Made by a program: the position numbers and the translations under genes | Assembly (NCBI RefSeq): GCF_003173775.1 | Contig: NZ_CP029552.1 | Span: forward strand, 5,973,001 to 6,037,000 | From: Methylobacterium sp. 17Sr1-1 | GTDB taxonomy: Bacteria > Pseudomonadota > Alphaproteobacteria > Rhizobiales > Beijerinckiaceae | Reading direction: 5' to 3' | DNA length: 64,000 nucleotides | Notes under the pieces: generated by a model | What the model was told of the DNA's origin: nothing | Database searches by the model: none | What the model saw: only the letters and a program-made list of their open reading frames with translations | Shown here: piece after piece, positions 27,220 through 36,861 of the stretch | Position numbering within the stretch: position 1 is the stretch's first letter | How the letters are laid out: every line of letters begins with the position of its first letter

Positions 27220-28440
27220 TCAGATCCGCACCGTCCGGTCCCGCGCGGCGAGCAGCCCGAAACTTCCCGCCGAGACGCACAAGATCGCGTAGAGCGCCGC
27301 CGGCAAGCCCCAGCCGCCGCTGAGATCGTGCACGATGCCGACCAGGAACGGCCCGAGGGCCGCGAAGCAGTAGCCGACGCCCTGCGCCATGGCGGAGAGC
27401 TCGGCCGCGGCGCGGGGATCGCCGGCCCGCAGCACGATCAGCGTCAAGGCGAGGCCGAAGCAGCCGCCGAGGCCGAGACCCAGCAGCAGCGCGAAGCCCC
27501 AGGCCAAGGCCAGCGGCCCGAGCAGGAGCCCGGTGAAGCCGACCAGCGGCAGGCTGATCACCAGCACCACCCAGGGGCGCTGGTCGGGCCGGCGCGCGGC
27601 GAGCGTCGGCACGACGAGGGCGAGCGCTCCTTGCGCCAGCGCCGAGACCGAGGCGACGAGGCCGGCGGTCACGAGGTCGAAACCCCGGTCGACCAGGGCG
27701 GCGGGCAGCCAGCCGAACACGATGTAGGCGAGCGACGATTGCAGGCCCATGAAGGCGGTGACCTGCCAGGCCAGCGGATCGCGCCACAGCCGGCCGCTCG
27801 GCCGCGCGGCCGAGGCGGAGGGAAGCGGCCGGCCCCGCACGAAGGGCAGCCAGGCGGCGGCCGCCACCAGGGCGGGCGCCGCCCACAGCATCAGCGCCCC
27901 GTCCCAGCCGAGATCGAGGGCGCGGCGCGCCGGTACGGTGAAGCCGGCCCCGGCGGCGGCGCCGAGGCAGAGCAGAGCCGTGTAGAGGCCGGTCATCAGC
28001 CCGGCCCGATCGGGAAAGTCGCGCTTGACGATGCCGGGCAGGATCACCCCGACGATCCCGATCGCCGCGGCGGCGACCACCGAACCGAGGAAGAGCAGCG
28101 GCACCCCGCCGAGGCCGCGCAAGGTGAGGCCGAGCGCCAGCACCACCAGGGCCGCCAGCACCCCCGCATCCGGCCCGATGCGCCGCACGAGCAGCGGCGC
28201 GAGGCGGCCGAACACCCCGAGGCACAGGACCGGCAGGGTCACCAGCGCCCCGGCGAGGGCGCCGGACAGGCCGGTCTCGGCCCGGATGCCGGGCAGGAGC
28301 GGACCGACGCTCGACAGGGCGGGCCGGAGATTGAAGGCGACCAGCATCAGCCCGAGGCCGATCAGGACCGGAGAAAAGCCGGCCCCCGCCCGCTCCGGCC
28401 GCGCGACCCCGGCGCCGGGCTCCCGTTCGATGCTCCGCAA
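27220..28440 (-). CDS. MFS permease, CynX/NimT family
   Basis: This is a 406 aa inner-membrane transporter with about 12 hydrophobic segments. The first segment contains LMLVAFNLRPALSSVGPLLP, the signature of the CynX (cyanate)/NimT (2-nitroimidazole) group. The start is TTG 28440, preceded by GGGAGGG at six-base spacing, which supports it despite the rare codon. Upstream lies a 21-bp tandem repeat (28455-28496). Substrate is unknown; in other genomes such genes sit next to cyanase or regulatory genes, but neither is here. Confidence 0.88.
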   Translation of the reverse strand: MRSIEREPGAGVARPERAGAGFSPVLIGLGLMLVAFNLRPALSSVGPLLPGIRAETGLSGALAGALVTLPVLCLGVFGRLAPLLVRRIGPDAGVLAALVVLALGLTLRGLGGVPLLFLGSVVAAAAIGIVGVILPGIVKRDFPDRAGLMTGLYTALLCLGAAAGAGFTVPARRALDLGWDGALMLWAAPALVAAAAWLPFVRGRPLPSASAARPSGRLWRDPLAWQVTAFMGLQSSLAYIVFGWLPAALVDRGFDLVTAGLVASVSALAQGALALVVPTLAARRPDQRPWVVLVISLPLVGFTGLLLGPLALAWGFALLLGLGLGGCFGLALTLIVLRAGDPRAAAELSAMAQGVGYCFAALGPFLVGIVHDLSGGWGLPAALYAILCVSAGSFGLLAARDRTVRI

Positions 28441-28454
28441 GACCGTCCCTCCCT

Positions 28455-28496
28455 GTCGCGCATCCGCGCGAGTTCGTCGCGCATCCGCGCGAGCTC
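28455..28496. repeat. 21-bp tandem repeat, two copies
   Basis: GTCGCGCATCCGCGCGAG followed by TTC or CTC occurs twice back to back (28455-28475, 28476-28496), and a partial third copy GTCGCGCTT follows. It lies just upstream of the TTG start of the MFS gene. Confidence 0.75.
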
Positions 28497-28586
28497 GTCG
28501 CGCTTGTGCACGCGCTCGGCAGGGTCATATCGTGGCAGCGTCGGGCTGGGCAGCGAAACCTTTGCAACCCCGGCCCGCCGGATCCG

Positions 28587-29009
28587 TCACTCGGTGGCGT
28601 CCGGCGGCGCGGTGCCGGCGCCGATCGCCTCGACCAGGCTGATGATGCGCCGGCGCACCTGGTGGTCGGTGATGCGCTGGAAGGCGCGCACCAGTTGCAG
28701 GTCCTGGCTGGTCCAGAACACGTCGTTGGCGGCGAGGTCGGAGGCGGGCTCGGCCGCCCCCTCCTCGCGTCCGCCGTCCGGGCGCGGCGCCCCTTCGTAG
28801 AAGAAGCTCACCGGCACGCCGAGCATGTCGGCGATCTGGCGCAGCCGGCTGGCGCTGATCCGGTTGGTCCCCTTCTCGTATTTCTGGATCTGCTGGAACG
28901 TCACGCCGAGGGCATCGCCCAGCTTCTCCTGGCTCACGCCGACGAGAAGCCGCCGGACGCGCACGCGGTGCCCGACATGACGATCGACCGGATCGGGTGC
29001 CTTCTTCAC
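28587..29009 (-). CDS. XRE-family helix-turn-helix regulator
   Basis: This 140 aa DNA-binding protein has a Cro/CI-type HTH: HRVRVRRLLVGVSQEKLGDALGVTFQQIQKYEKGTNRI near residues 13-50, then a helix LRQIADMLGVPVSFFYEG. A C-terminal helix (RRRIISLVEAIG) is typical of the alphaproteobacterial family found downstream of lnt. The start GTG 29009 overlaps the lnt stop (GTGA) and has GGAG upstream, so it is translationally coupled. In many Rhizobiales metK and trmB follow; here the MFS permease follows instead. Confidence 0.92.
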   Translation of the reverse strand: MKKAPDPVDRHVGHRVRVRRLLVGVSQEKLGDALGVTFQQIQKYEKGTNRISASRLRQIADMLGVPVSFFYEGAPRPDGGREEGAAEPASDLAANDVFWTSQDLQLVRAFQRITDHQVRRRIISLVEAIGAGTAPPDATE

Positions 29010-30706
29010 ATCGACGCTCCGCGGGGCGGGACGGGCGCGCGCCGGACGCGCGCCGCCAGGGCCATCACCCCGCACCCTAAGAGCATGATGGTGAAAAAAA
29101 CATCGCCGAATCGTACGTACGCTGTGCTTTCCCTAAGGTTTCGCGGCAGGTTGCGGTCGAGAACGCCTTCGGTGCCGACCGACAACATGCCCGTCACCCG
29201 ACCGTAAGGATCGACCACCGCACTGATCCCCGTATTGGCAGCCCGCACCAGAGGAATCCCTTCCTCGACCGCGCGCAGGCGCGCCTGCGCGAAGTGCTGG
29301 CGCGGGCCGGGCGTATCGCCGAACCAGCCGTCGTTGGTGACGTTGAGGAGCAGGCCGGGCCGCTCCCGGTGCGAGGCGACGGCGCCGGGGAAAATCGCCT
29401 CGTAGCAGATCGACGGCGCCACCGGCGGCAGGCCCGGCACCGCGAGCGGCGGCCGCTCATGCGCCTCGCCGGCGGTGAAGCCACCCGGCACCGCCACGAA
29501 CTGCTTGAGACCGAGCGCCCGCAGCAGGCTGTCGACCGGCCCCGGCAGGTACTCGCCGAACGGCACGAGGTGGAGCTTGTCGTAGCGCCCGCCGACGAGG
29601 CCGTCCTGCCCGATCATCAGGATCGAATTGTAGAAGTGCAGGCGCTCGCCGGGCAGCGGCTCGTCGGCCCGCGCGGCGCCGGTGACGAGCAGCGTGCCGG
29701 GCGGCAGCGCGCTGCCGATCCGCCGCAGCGCCTGCGGATCGCGCTGGATCAGGAACGGGAACGAGGATTCCGGCCAGATCAGGTGGGTGACGTCGGAGAG
29801 GCCCTGCCGGTCCGGCGCGGTGGCGCTGTCGCTGAGGCCGAGGTAGCGCTCGAGGATGCCCTCGCGGTTGCGCGGGTTGAAGCGGGCATCCTGCGGGATG
29901 TTGGCCTGGACGAGGCGCAGGCGCACGTCGGGCACCTCCGGCATCGGCCCGGCCGGCAGGCGCAACGCGCCGCCGAAGCCCAGGACCGCGAGGACGAGGA
30001 GCGCGCCCATGGGCGGGCCCCACCGCCGGGCCTGTCCGCCGCCATCGGCGAGGGTGGCGGGTGCCGCGGCGCAGAGCACCGCCAGCACGGTGAGCCCGTA
30101 GAGCCCGACGACGGAGGCCGCCTGCATCAGCCAGAGGTTCTGGCCCAGCGCCATCCCCAGCGTATTCCAGGGAAAGCCGGTGAACAGGTGGCCGCGCAGC
30201 CACTCGGCGCCGGCGACGCCGAAGGCGAGCGCGGCGATCCGGCCCGGCCCCGGCGACCACAGGAGGCGGGCGGCGGAAAAGCCCGCGCCGTAGAACAGCC
30301 CCAGCACGGCCGGCAGGCCGAGCACGCCGAGCGGCATCAGGTAGGCGAACTGGTCGGCCTCGACCAGGAAGGCGGCGCCGAGCCACCACAGGCCGGCGGT
30401 GAGGTAGCCGAAGCCCCAGGCCCAGCCGATCAGGCCGGCGGCGAGCGCCGTGCCGGCGCGCCGGCCGAGGCGCGAGGAGGCGGTGGCCGCCCCGTCGAGC
30501 AGCCAGACCGCCGGCACCAGGGCGATGCAGAGGGCGGGCAGGAAGCCGAAGGGCGGCATCGCGAGCGCCCCGCAGGCGCCGGCGAGCCAGGCCAGGGCGA
30601 GGCGGGTCCAGCCGGCGGTGAGGGCGATGCGGTGGGCGAGCGGCGCGAGGCCGATGGGCGCTGCCGGGAGGACGAGCGCCGCCCCGCCGGTATCGGTGTC
30701 GTGCAT
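29006..30706 (-). CDS. lnt: Apolipoprotein N-acyltransferase
   Basis: This 566 aa inner-membrane enzyme adds the third acyl chain to the N-terminal Cys of lipoproteins. About six to seven membrane segments occupy residues 20-255, followed by a periplasmic nitrilase-like domain. The catalytic triad is visible as Glu in WPESSFPF (near 312), Lys in DKLHLVPFGEYLPG (near 378) and Cys in SICYEAIFP (near 432). A final membrane helix (FFTIMLLGCGVMALAA) ends the protein. ATG 30706 starts it. It lies between corC and the XRE gene, as in other Rhizobiales. Confidence 0.96.
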   Translation of the reverse strand: MHDTDTGGAALVLPAAPIGLAPLAHRIALTAGWTRLALAWLAGACGALAMPPFGFLPALCIALVPAVWLLDGAATASSRLGRRAGTALAAGLIGWAWGFGYLTAGLWWLGAAFLVEADQFAYLMPLGVLGLPAVLGLFYGAGFSAARLLWSPGPGRIAALAFGVAGAEWLRGHLFTGFPWNTLGMALGQNLWLMQAASVVGLYGLTVLAVLCAAAPATLADGGGQARRWGPPMGALLVLAVLGFGGALRLPAGPMPEVPDVRLRLVQANIPQDARFNPRNREGILERYLGLSDSATAPDRQGLSDVTHLIWPESSFPFLIQRDPQALRRIGSALPPGTLLVTGAARADEPLPGERLHFYNSILMIGQDGLVGGRYDKLHLVPFGEYLPGPVDSLLRALGLKQFVAVPGGFTAGEAHERPPLAVPGLPPVAPSICYEAIFPGAVASHRERPGLLLNVTNDGWFGDTPGPRQHFAQARLRAVEEGIPLVRAANTGISAVVDPYGRVTGMLSVGTEGVLDRNLPRNLRESTAYVRFGDVFFTIMLLGCGVMALAARVRRAPVPPRGASM

Positions 30707-30833
30707 GAAAGGCGGGCTCGTGGACGGCTCCCGAGCGGAACCGCGCGGCCCGTTCCTCTCAGGTCCTTGTTTCTACATCATGGCCGCTCCGGAACCGGCC
30801 GCCCGCGTGGCCGCGAGCGAGGCGAGGCCGGGA

Positions 30834-31871
30834 TCAGGCCGCGGAATCGGCCCGCACGGCCTCGCCGCCGGGCGGCGGCAGGGCGAGCGGCGCCTCCGGT
30901 CCTTCGAGCCGGGCGAGGCCGCGATGCATGCGCAGGCGCTTGATCCGCCGCGGATCGGCATCCAGCACCTCGACCTCGAAGTCACCCGGCACGGCGATGA
31001 CCTCGCCCCTGGCCGGGACCCGGCCGGCGAGGGTGACGATCAGGCCGCCGAGGGTGTCGACCTCCTCGGCCGCCTCCCCCACCGCCGCCGCGAGGTCGAC
31101 CCCGGTCGCCTCGGCGACGTCGTCGAGGCTGGCCCGGGCGTCGGCGACGAAGATCTCGCTCTCGCCGTCGACCTTGAGGACGCGGTGGGTCTCGGCGACG
31201 TCGTGCTCGTCCTCGATGTCGCCGACCACGACCTCGATCAGGTCCTCGATCGAGATCAGGCCGTCGGTGCCGCCGTACTCGTCGATGACGAGGGCCATGT
31301 GGGTGCGGCTCGCCTGCATCCGGGCGAGCAGGTCGATCGCCGGCATGGAGGGCGGCACGAACAGCACCGGGCGCAGGATGCGGGTGGTGGCCAGCGTCGC
31401 CGTGAGGTCGACCTCGGCGAGGTCCGGCAGGCGGTCGCCGCCCGCCTCGGCCCGGCTCGCCATGTAGTCGACGAAGTCGCGGATGTGGACCATGCCGCGG
31501 GGGTCGTCCAGGCTCTCGCCGTAGACCGGCAGGCGGGAATGGCCGGCGCCGCGGAAGACCTTGAGCAGGTCGCCGAGCGCGGTGTCGATCGAGACCGCCA
31601 CCACGTCGGACCGGGGGATCATGACGTCGTCGACCCGCACCCGGTGGAGGCTCAGCACGTTCTTGAGCATCGCCTGCTCGACCGCGGAGACCGGGTGGTC
31701 GCCGGCCTGCATCTCGGCGAGGGCGTCCGAGAGGCCGTCGCGCTGGGCGTCGCGCGGCTTCAGGTGAAAGATGTTCAGAAGGCGATCATACCAGGGTTCG
31801 CGCCCCGGACTGTCGTCCTCCGGGATCGCCTGCGCGGTCGCGGCGGCGCTGCGACTTCGATCGTTGCTCAT
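30834..31871 (-). CDS. CorC/HlyC-family CBS-domain protein
   Basis: This 345 aa cytoplasmic protein has two CBS domains (from VDDVMIPRSDVVAV near residue 80 to GTDGLISIEDLIEVVVGDI near 210) and a C-terminal CorC_HlyC transporter-associated domain (from about 235). The family is linked to Mg2+/Co2+ efflux and is often annotated as hemolysin; toxin activity is not implied. No N-terminal membrane domain (DUF21) is present, so it is the soluble form. It sits 33 bases after ybeY and upstream of lnt. Confidence 0.92.
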   Translation of the reverse strand: MSNDRSRSAAATAQAIPEDDSPGREPWYDRLLNIFHLKPRDAQRDGLSDALAEMQAGDHPVSAVEQAMLKNVLSLHRVRVDDVMIPRSDVVAVSIDTALGDLLKVFRGAGHSRLPVYGESLDDPRGMVHIRDFVDYMASRAEAGGDRLPDLAEVDLTATLATTRILRPVLFVPPSMPAIDLLARMQASRTHMALVIDEYGGTDGLISIEDLIEVVVGDIEDEHDVAETHRVLKVDGESEIFVADARASLDDVAEATGVDLAAAVGEAAEEVDTLGGLIVTLAGRVPARGEVIAVPGDFEVEVLDADPRRIKRLRMHRGLARLEGPEAPLALPPPGGEAVRADSAA

Positions 31872-31904
31872 GTCTCTCGCGTCTGGGGTGAGGGCGTCCG
31901 CGGC

Positions 31905-32390
31905 CTAGACCACCGCGTCGCCATACGGGTCCGGCACGCCGAGGCGCCGCAGGGCCGCGACCTCCAACGCCTCCATGGCGTCGGCCTCGGCGTCGCCGAG
32001 TTCGTGGTCGTGACCGAGGAGGTGCAGCGTGCCATGAACCACGAGATGGGCGAGGTGGTGGTCGAGGGGCTTGGACTGCTCGCCACTCTCGCGCAGGAGT
32101 GTGTCATACGCAAGAACCACGTCGCCGAGGAGGCGCGGGCCGCCGCCATGCGGCTGCTCGTTGGGGAAGGACAGCACGTTGGTCGGCTTGTCCTTGCCCC
32201 GCCAGGTCCGGTTCAGCTCCTGCACCGCGGGATCGTCGGTCAGCACGATGCTGATCTCGATCGGTCCGCCCGGCGGCACGATGGCGAGCGCCGCCTCGAC
32301 GGCCTTCGCGACGAAGCCTTCGAGATCGGGCGCGACGGTCTCCCAGCGCTCGTCCTCGATCGCCACATCGATCTCGTTCTCGTCACTCAC
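31905..32390 (-). CDS. ybeY: Endoribonuclease YbeY (16S rRNA 3' maturation)
   Basis: This 161 aa zinc metalloprotein acts in 16S rRNA processing and ribosome quality control. The metal-binding signature HLVVHGTLHLLGHDH, with three His residues, lies near residue 117. NRTWRGKDKPTNVLSFP near residue 60 is also typical. The start is GTG 32390, overlapping the phoH stop (GTGA), so translation is coupled to phoH. Confidence 0.96.
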   Translation of the reverse strand: MSDENEIDVAIEDERWETVAPDLEGFVAKAVEAALAIVPPGGPIEISIVLTDDPAVQELNRTWRGKDKPTNVLSFPNEQPHGGGPRLLGDVVLAYDTLLRESGEQSKPLDHHLAHLVVHGTLHLLGHDHELGDAEADAMEALEVAALRRLGVPDPYGDAVV

Positions 32391-33517
32391 GGCAGCGGTC
32401 CCCGGCGCGGCGGCGTCGGCCGCTGGGCGGGCTCGTCACGATGCTCGTGCGCGTCCGCTTCGTAGGCCGTGACGATCCGGCGCACCAGGTCGTGGCGCAC
32501 CACGTCGACGTCCCGGAAGGTGACCCGGCCGATGCCCTCGACGCCGTCGAGGATCCGCACCGCCTCGACGAGGCCGGATTTCTGGCCCGGCGGCAGGTCG
32601 ATCTGGCTCGGATCGCCGGTGACGATCATGCGCGAGTTCTCGCCCAATCGGGTCAGGAACATCTTCATCTGCATCGAGGTGGTGTTCTGCGCCTCGTCGA
32701 GGAGCACCACCGCGTTGGTCAGCGTGCGGCCGCGCATGAAGGCGAGCGGCGCGATCTCGATCATGCCGGTCTGGAGGCCCCGGTCGACGTGGCGCGCCTC
32801 CATGAAGTCGTAGAGCGCGTCGTAGATCGGGCGCAGGTACGGATCGACCTTCTCGCGCATGTCGCCGGGCAGGAAGCCCAGCCGCTCGCCGGCCTCGACC
32901 GCCGGACGCGACAGGATCAGCCGTTCGGCATGGCCCTGCTCCAGCAGCGAGACGGCGTAGCCGACGGCGAGCCAGGTCTTGCCGGTGCCGGCGGGGCCTT
33001 CGGCGAAGACCAGCTCGTGGGCGCGCAGGGCCTTGATGTAGGCGTCCTGCGCCGCGTTGCGGGCCCGCACGCCGCCGCGGCGGCGGGTGGCGATCTGGTC
33101 GAAGGACGGCCGCTCGCCGTCCGCCGGCGCCTCGGCCGGGGAGAACAGGTTGCCCTGGAGCGAGGATTCCTGGATCACCCCGTCGACGTCGCCGAGGGTC
33201 AGCGGCGTTCCGCCCCCGTCGCGGACGCGGGCGTAGAGCAGCTCCAGCACCCGGCGCGCCCGCTCGGTCGAATCGGGCGGGCCCTTGACCACGACGTGGT
33301 TGCCGAGCGCGGTCGCCACCACGCCGAGCCGCCGCTCGAGGTGGGCGACGTTCTGGTCGTACTGGCCGAAGACCAGGCTCGCCAGACGGTTGTCGTCGAA
33401 GGTGAGGGCGATCTCGGCCGCCTCGCTCAGGCCCGCCACCGCCCGCGGGGCGAGTTCCCGTTCGCGCGCGGAGTCGCGCCCTCTCGGCCCGCGCCCGCCC
33501 GCCTCTCCCGTCGCCAT
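32387..33517 (-). CDS. PhoH-family ATPase (PhoH/YbeZ)
   Basis: This 376 aa cytoplasmic P-loop protein is usually found with YbeY and thought to help it in RNA processing. An N-terminal KH-like region (LASLVFGQYDQNVAHLERR) precedes the ATPase domain with Walker A GPAGTGKTW near residue 170 and Walker B VLLDEAQNTT near 260. VTGDPSQIDLP near 290 is a sensor-type motif. ATG 33517 is preferred, with AGGAACG upstream; a GTG at 33532, overlapping the miaB stop (GTGA), is the alternative and would add five residues. Confidence 0.94.
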   Translation of the reverse strand: MATGEAGGRGPRGRDSARERELAPRAVAGLSEAAEIALTFDDNRLASLVFGQYDQNVAHLERRLGVVATALGNHVVVKGPPDSTERARRVLELLYARVRDGGGTPLTLGDVDGVIQESSLQGNLFSPAEAPADGERPSFDQIATRRRGGVRARNAAQDAYIKALRAHELVFAEGPAGTGKTWLAVGYAVSLLEQGHAERLILSRPAVEAGERLGFLPGDMREKVDPYLRPIYDALYDFMEARHVDRGLQTGMIEIAPLAFMRGRTLTNAVVLLDEAQNTTSMQMKMFLTRLGENSRMIVTGDPSQIDLPPGQKSGLVEAVRILDGVEGIGRVTFRDVDVVRHDLVRRIVTAYEADAHEHRDEPAQRPTPPRRGPLP

Positions 33518-33528
33518 CCTGTCGTTCC

Positions 33529-34974
33529 TCACGCGGCGGCCGTCGTCGCGGCCGCATCGGCCGTCGTCGCGGGTGCCGGAGCTGCGGTGATCGCCTCGCC
33601 GAACAGGCTGTTCGAGCCGGCCCGGGTGATCCGCACCGGGATCACGGTGCCGATCGCCGAGACGTCGCCCTCGATCTGCACCGCCTGGAGATAGGGCGAC
33701 TTGCCGGCGACCTGGCCCGGATGCCGCCCCGGCTTCTCCAGCAGCACCGGCACGGTGCGCCCGATCGTGGCGTGGTTGAAGTCCTGGCGCTGGCGCTCCA
33801 GCAGCGCCTGCAGCTCGGCGAGCCGGGCGCTCTTGACGGCTTCAGGCACCGCGTCGTCGCTCTCCGCCGCCGGCGTGCCGGGGCGGGGGCTGTACTTGAA
33901 CGAGAACGCGCTGGCGAAGCCGATATCGGCGATCAGCCGCATCGTCTCGGCGTGGTCGGCGTCGGTCTCGCCCGGGAAGCCGACGATGAAGTCGGAGGAG
34001 AGCGCGATGTCCGGCCGCGCCGCCCGCACCCGGTCGACGATGCGGCGATAGGTGTCGCCGTCGTGCTTGCGGTTCATCGCGTGCAGGATCCGGTCCGAGC
34101 CCGACTGCACCGGCAGGTGCAGGTAGGGCATCAGGGCCGGGAGGTCGCGATGCGCGGCGATCAGCGCCTCGTCCATGTCGCGCGGGTGGCTGGTGGTGTA
34201 GCGCAGGCGCAGAATCCCTGAGATCGCGGCGATGCGGTGCAACAGTTCCCCGAGCGTCCAGTCGCGCCCGTCAGGACCCGCGCCGTGATAGGCGTTGACG
34301 TTCTGGCCGATCAGGGTGAGCTCGCGGGCGCCCGCCGCTGCCAGGCGCTCGGCCTCCGCCACGATCTTGTCCACCGGGCGCGAGACCTCGGCGCCGCGGG
34401 TATAGGGCACGACGCAGAAGGCGCAGAACTTGTCGCAGCCCTCCTGCACGGTGAGGAAGGCCGAGACGCCCGGGGTGCGGCGCAGCGGCAGGTGGTCGAA
34501 CTTGTCCTCGACCGGGAATTCGGTGTCGACGACGCGGCCGTCCTTCGACGCCGCGAGCAGTTGCGGCAGGCGGTGGTAGCTCTGCGGGCCCACCACCACG
34601 TCGACGCCCGGGGCGCGGTTCAGGATCTCGCGCCCTTCCGCCTGCGCGACGCAGCCCGCGACCACCACCGTGGTGTCGCGGCCGGCCTCCGCCCGCTCGC
34701 CCTTCAGGACGCGCAGCCGGCCGAGCTCGGAATAGACCTTCTCCGCCGCCTTCTCGCGGATGTGGCAGGTGTTGAGGACGACGACGTCGGCCTCCTCCAC
34801 GGCGCCGGTCTCGACGAAGCCCTCGCGGCCGAGCAGGTCGACCATGCGGGAGGCGTCGTAGACGTTCATCTGGCAGCCGTAGGATTTGACGAACGCTTTC
34901 TTCAACGAACCGGCCCTGGAGGATGACGATGATCGGATGCGGCGGGGACGGTCCCGGGGGACCGCTCCCGTCAT
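33529..34974 (-). CDS. miaB: tRNA-2-methylthio-N6-dimethylallyladenosine synthase
   Basis: This 481 aa radical-SAM enzyme adds methylthio groups to i6A37 of tRNAs. The N-terminal UPF0004 domain carries three Fe-S Cys residues (in [19 protein letters not shown] and VVAGCVAQ). The radical-SAM motif [15 protein letters not shown] (CxxxCxxC) is near residue 180. A TRAM domain ends it, with an Ala/Thr-rich tail. ATG 34974 follows directly on the plsC stop. A TTG at 34905 giving [11 protein letters not shown] is closer to the family's usual N-terminus and could be the true start. Confidence 0.95.
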   Translation of the reverse strand: MTGAVPRDRPRRIRSSSSSRAGSLKKAFVKSYGCQMNVYDASRMVDLLGREGFVETGAVEEADVVVLNTCHIREKAAEKVYSELGRLRVLKGERAEAGRDTTVVVAGCVAQAEGREILNRAPGVDVVVGPQSYHRLPQLLAASKDGRVVDTEFPVEDKFDHLPLRRTPGVSAFLTVQEGCDKFCAFCVVPYTRGAEVSRPVDKIVAEAERLAAAGARELTLIGQNVNAYHGAGPDGRDWTLGELLHRIAAISGILRLRYTTSHPRDMDEALIAAHRDLPALMPYLHLPVQSGSDRILHAMNRKHDGDTYRRIVDRVRAARPDIALSSDFIVGFPGETDADHAETMRLIADIGFASAFSFKYSPRPGTPAAESDDAVPEAVKSARLAELQALLERQRQDFNHATIGRTVPVLLEKPGRHPGQVAGKSPYLQAVQIEGDVSAIGTVIPVRITRAGSNSLFGEAITAAPAPATTADAAATTAAA

Positions 34975-35856
34975 TTAAGCCGTCGCGGCCGGAATGAGAA
35001 TAGGCGGCGCCTCGTGCACGGGGCGCGGGATCGGCGCAGGCAACGGGTCGGGTGGGGGCGCCGGCCGCCGGCCGGTCACCGCTTCCTGGAGGGCGCGGCG
35101 CACCGAGGCCTCGGCGAGCGCCGTCGCGGCCTTGCGGTCGGTGCCGGCCGCGAAGGCGATCGGCTCGCCCCAGGTCACCCGGACGTCGATCGGCCCGCGT
35201 TCGAAGAACAGCTTGACGCTGGGGCCGAGCTCCATGTCGCCGTACCAGGCGATGTCCGGGCGCTCGGCCCGGGTCAGCGGCAGGCCGTTGCGGCGCGTGT
35301 AGGCGATGCAGAGGGGCTGGAGCCGCACCCGGTCGAGCCCGCCCTCGGTGATCGCCGCCCGGGCGGCGCCGACGAGGGAGGTGCGGAACGGCAGGAGCCG
35401 GGTGCCGTCGCCGGTGGTGCCCTCGGCGAACAGCACGATCAGCTCGCCGTCGCGCAGGCGCCGGCTCATCTCGGTGTTGACCACGGCGGTGTGGCGCTTG
35501 CGGGCGCGGTCGATGAACACCGTGCGCTGGAGCCGGGCGAGCGTGCCGATCACCGGCCAGCCGGCGATCTCGGACTTCGCCACGAAGGAGAGCGGGCGCA
35601 GCGCCCCCAGCACCGGGATGTCGAGCCAGGAGATGTGGTTGGCGATGACGAGCGCCGCCTCGCCCGGGGCCGGCGGCGTGCCGGTGACGGTGATGCGGAT
35701 CTGGAACAGGCGCAGGAAGACCCGGTGAAGCCAGGCCGGCGCGTGGCCGGCGAGATGGCTGCGCCCGAGCTTCAGGACCAGCCAGTGCGGCCCGGCGAGG
35801 AGCGCGAAGGTCAGGGCATAGGCGAGGAGCCGCAGGCCGGCGACGAGGTACGTCAT
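34975..35856 (-). CDS. plsC: 1-acyl-sn-glycerol-3-phosphate acyltransferase (PlsC family)
   Basis: This 293 aa membrane-associated acyltransferase makes phosphatidic acid or modifies a related lipid. A hydrophobic N-terminus (LLAYALTFALLAGPHWLVL) is followed by the HX4D catalytic motif NHISWLD near residue 81. The second conserved block FAEGTTGDGTRLLPFRTS near 155 is also present. The C-terminal 40 residues are Pro-rich. ATG 35856 is chosen; the longer frame upstream crosses the repeat at 36040-36286. Related enzymes in this position acylate ornithine lipids (OlsA), so the exact acceptor is open. Confidence 0.9.
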   Translation of the reverse strand: MTYLVAGLRLLAYALTFALLAGPHWLVLKLGRSHLAGHAPAWLHRVFLRLFQIRITVTGTPPAPGEAALVIANHISWLDIPVLGALRPLSFVAKSEIAGWPVIGTLARLQRTVFIDRARKRHTAVVNTEMSRRLRDGELIVLFAEGTTGDGTRLLPFRTSLVGAARAAITEGGLDRVRLQPLCIAYTRRNGLPLTRAERPDIAWYGDMELGPSVKLFFERGPIDVRVTWGEPIAFAAGTDRKAATALAEASVRRALQEAVTGRRPAPPPDPLPAPIPRPVHEAPPILIPAATA

Positions 35857-36039
35857 GGTTCGGACGGCGGGGGCTCGGCTCGGGAAGGGGTCGTCTGGCG
35901 GGCCGCGCGGTTCCGGCCGCGCGGCCCTCGCCGCATACCAAGTCCGGCTGGGCGCTGTCCACCGCCCGGGCGGCGCCGTCGCCCGCAGAGCTATCCGGTG
36001 AATGGGAAATGGCGCGGGACTTCTCCTCTCCCCGCAGGC

Positions 36040-36286
36040 GCAGGGCTGTCCGGAGAAAAGGAGTGGCGCGTCTCCCCTCTCCAGGCGATGCCGGGCTTGC
36101 CCGGTATCGCTGCAAGGTGTGGGAGAGGGGCCGGGGGTGAGGGTGGCTCGGCTGCCGCAATGATCCTGAACCGTCGAGCTGTGCAGCTCGACTCTCGGCG
36201 ATTCTTCCTGAAGCCGAGCCACCCTGCGCGATCTTCGATCGCCCCTACCCCTCTCCCAAACGGGAGAGGGGATCCCGCGCTTCATT
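36040..36286. repeat. Large inverted-repeat element (family A), full-length copy
   Basis: The left arm is CTGTCCGG...GGCGCGTCTCCCCTCTCC, then GGGAGAGGGGCCGGGGGTGA and GGGTGGCTCGG. The right arm is CCGAGCCACCCTGCGCGATC and CCCCTACCCCTCTCCCAAAC, then GGGAGAGGGGATCCCGCG. It is organised like the copy at 9110-9306. The stretch 35857-36367 between plsC and rimI holds this element and no recognisable gene. Confidence 0.8.
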
Positions 36287-36367
36287 CCAAAAAGGCATTT
36301 TCCCCGCCCGCGGGGAAAGGAGACACCCGCGCCATTCTCCTCCCCGGATGTTCCTTCCCCGTATCCC

Positions 36368-36850
36368 CTACCCCAGCGCCGCCTGCATCATGATCGCGTT
36401 GGCGCGGCTGCCGTCGGGCCGGGCGTAGTAGCTCGCCCGGCGTCCGGTCTCGGTGAATTTGAGCCGGTGGTACAGGGCCAGCGCCGGGGCGTTGCCGTCG
36501 TCGACCTCGAGGTGGACCCGACGCACGCCGGCATCCTCCAGGGCGACGAGGTGGGAGCGCAGGAGCTGGCGGCTCAAGCCCGCGCCGCGGGAGGCCGGCC
36601 CGAGCACGATGGTGAGGATCTCGGCCTCGTCGAGCACCTGGCGCGACAGCACGAAGCCGCCGATCACCGTGCCGAGCATCAGCGCGTGGGCGAGGTGGCC
36701 GCGCTCGCACAGCATGCGCTCGAACTCGTCCGCCTCCCAGGGCCGCGCGAAGGCGGTGGCGTGGAGCGCCGCGAGCTCCCCGGCCCGGTCGGCCGAGAGC
36801 AGGGGCGCGACATGGGCGGTCGGGGGGGAGCGGAACGGCATCCACTTCAT
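36368..36850 (-). CDS. rimI: Ribosomal-protein-alanine N-acetyltransferase
   Basis: This 160 aa GNAT protein probably acetylates the N-terminal Ala of ribosomal protein S18, by family and by its pairing with tsaB. It has FARPWEADEFERML near residue 35 and the acetyl-CoA loop PASRGAGLSRQLL near 88. EVDDGNAPALALYHRLKF near 117 is the classic RimI ending, followed by ARPDGSRANAIMM. Start ATG 36850 has GGAGACC upstream. It lies 11 bases after tsaB in the same operon. Confidence 0.92.
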   Translation of the reverse strand: MKWMPFRSPPTAHVAPLLSADRAGELAALHATAFARPWEADEFERMLCERGHLAHALMLGTVIGGFVLSRQVLDEAEILTIVLGPASRGAGLSRQLLRSHLVALEDAGVRRVHLEVDDGNAPALALYHRLKFTETGRRASYYARPDGSRANAIMMQAALG

Positions 36851-36861
36851 CGGGGTCTCCG

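Noticed and set aside
30834..31871. Reading the CorC/HlyC protein as a haemolysin
   Set aside because: The domain content (two CBS domains plus CorC_HlyC) fits ion-transport regulation; the haemolysin name is historical.
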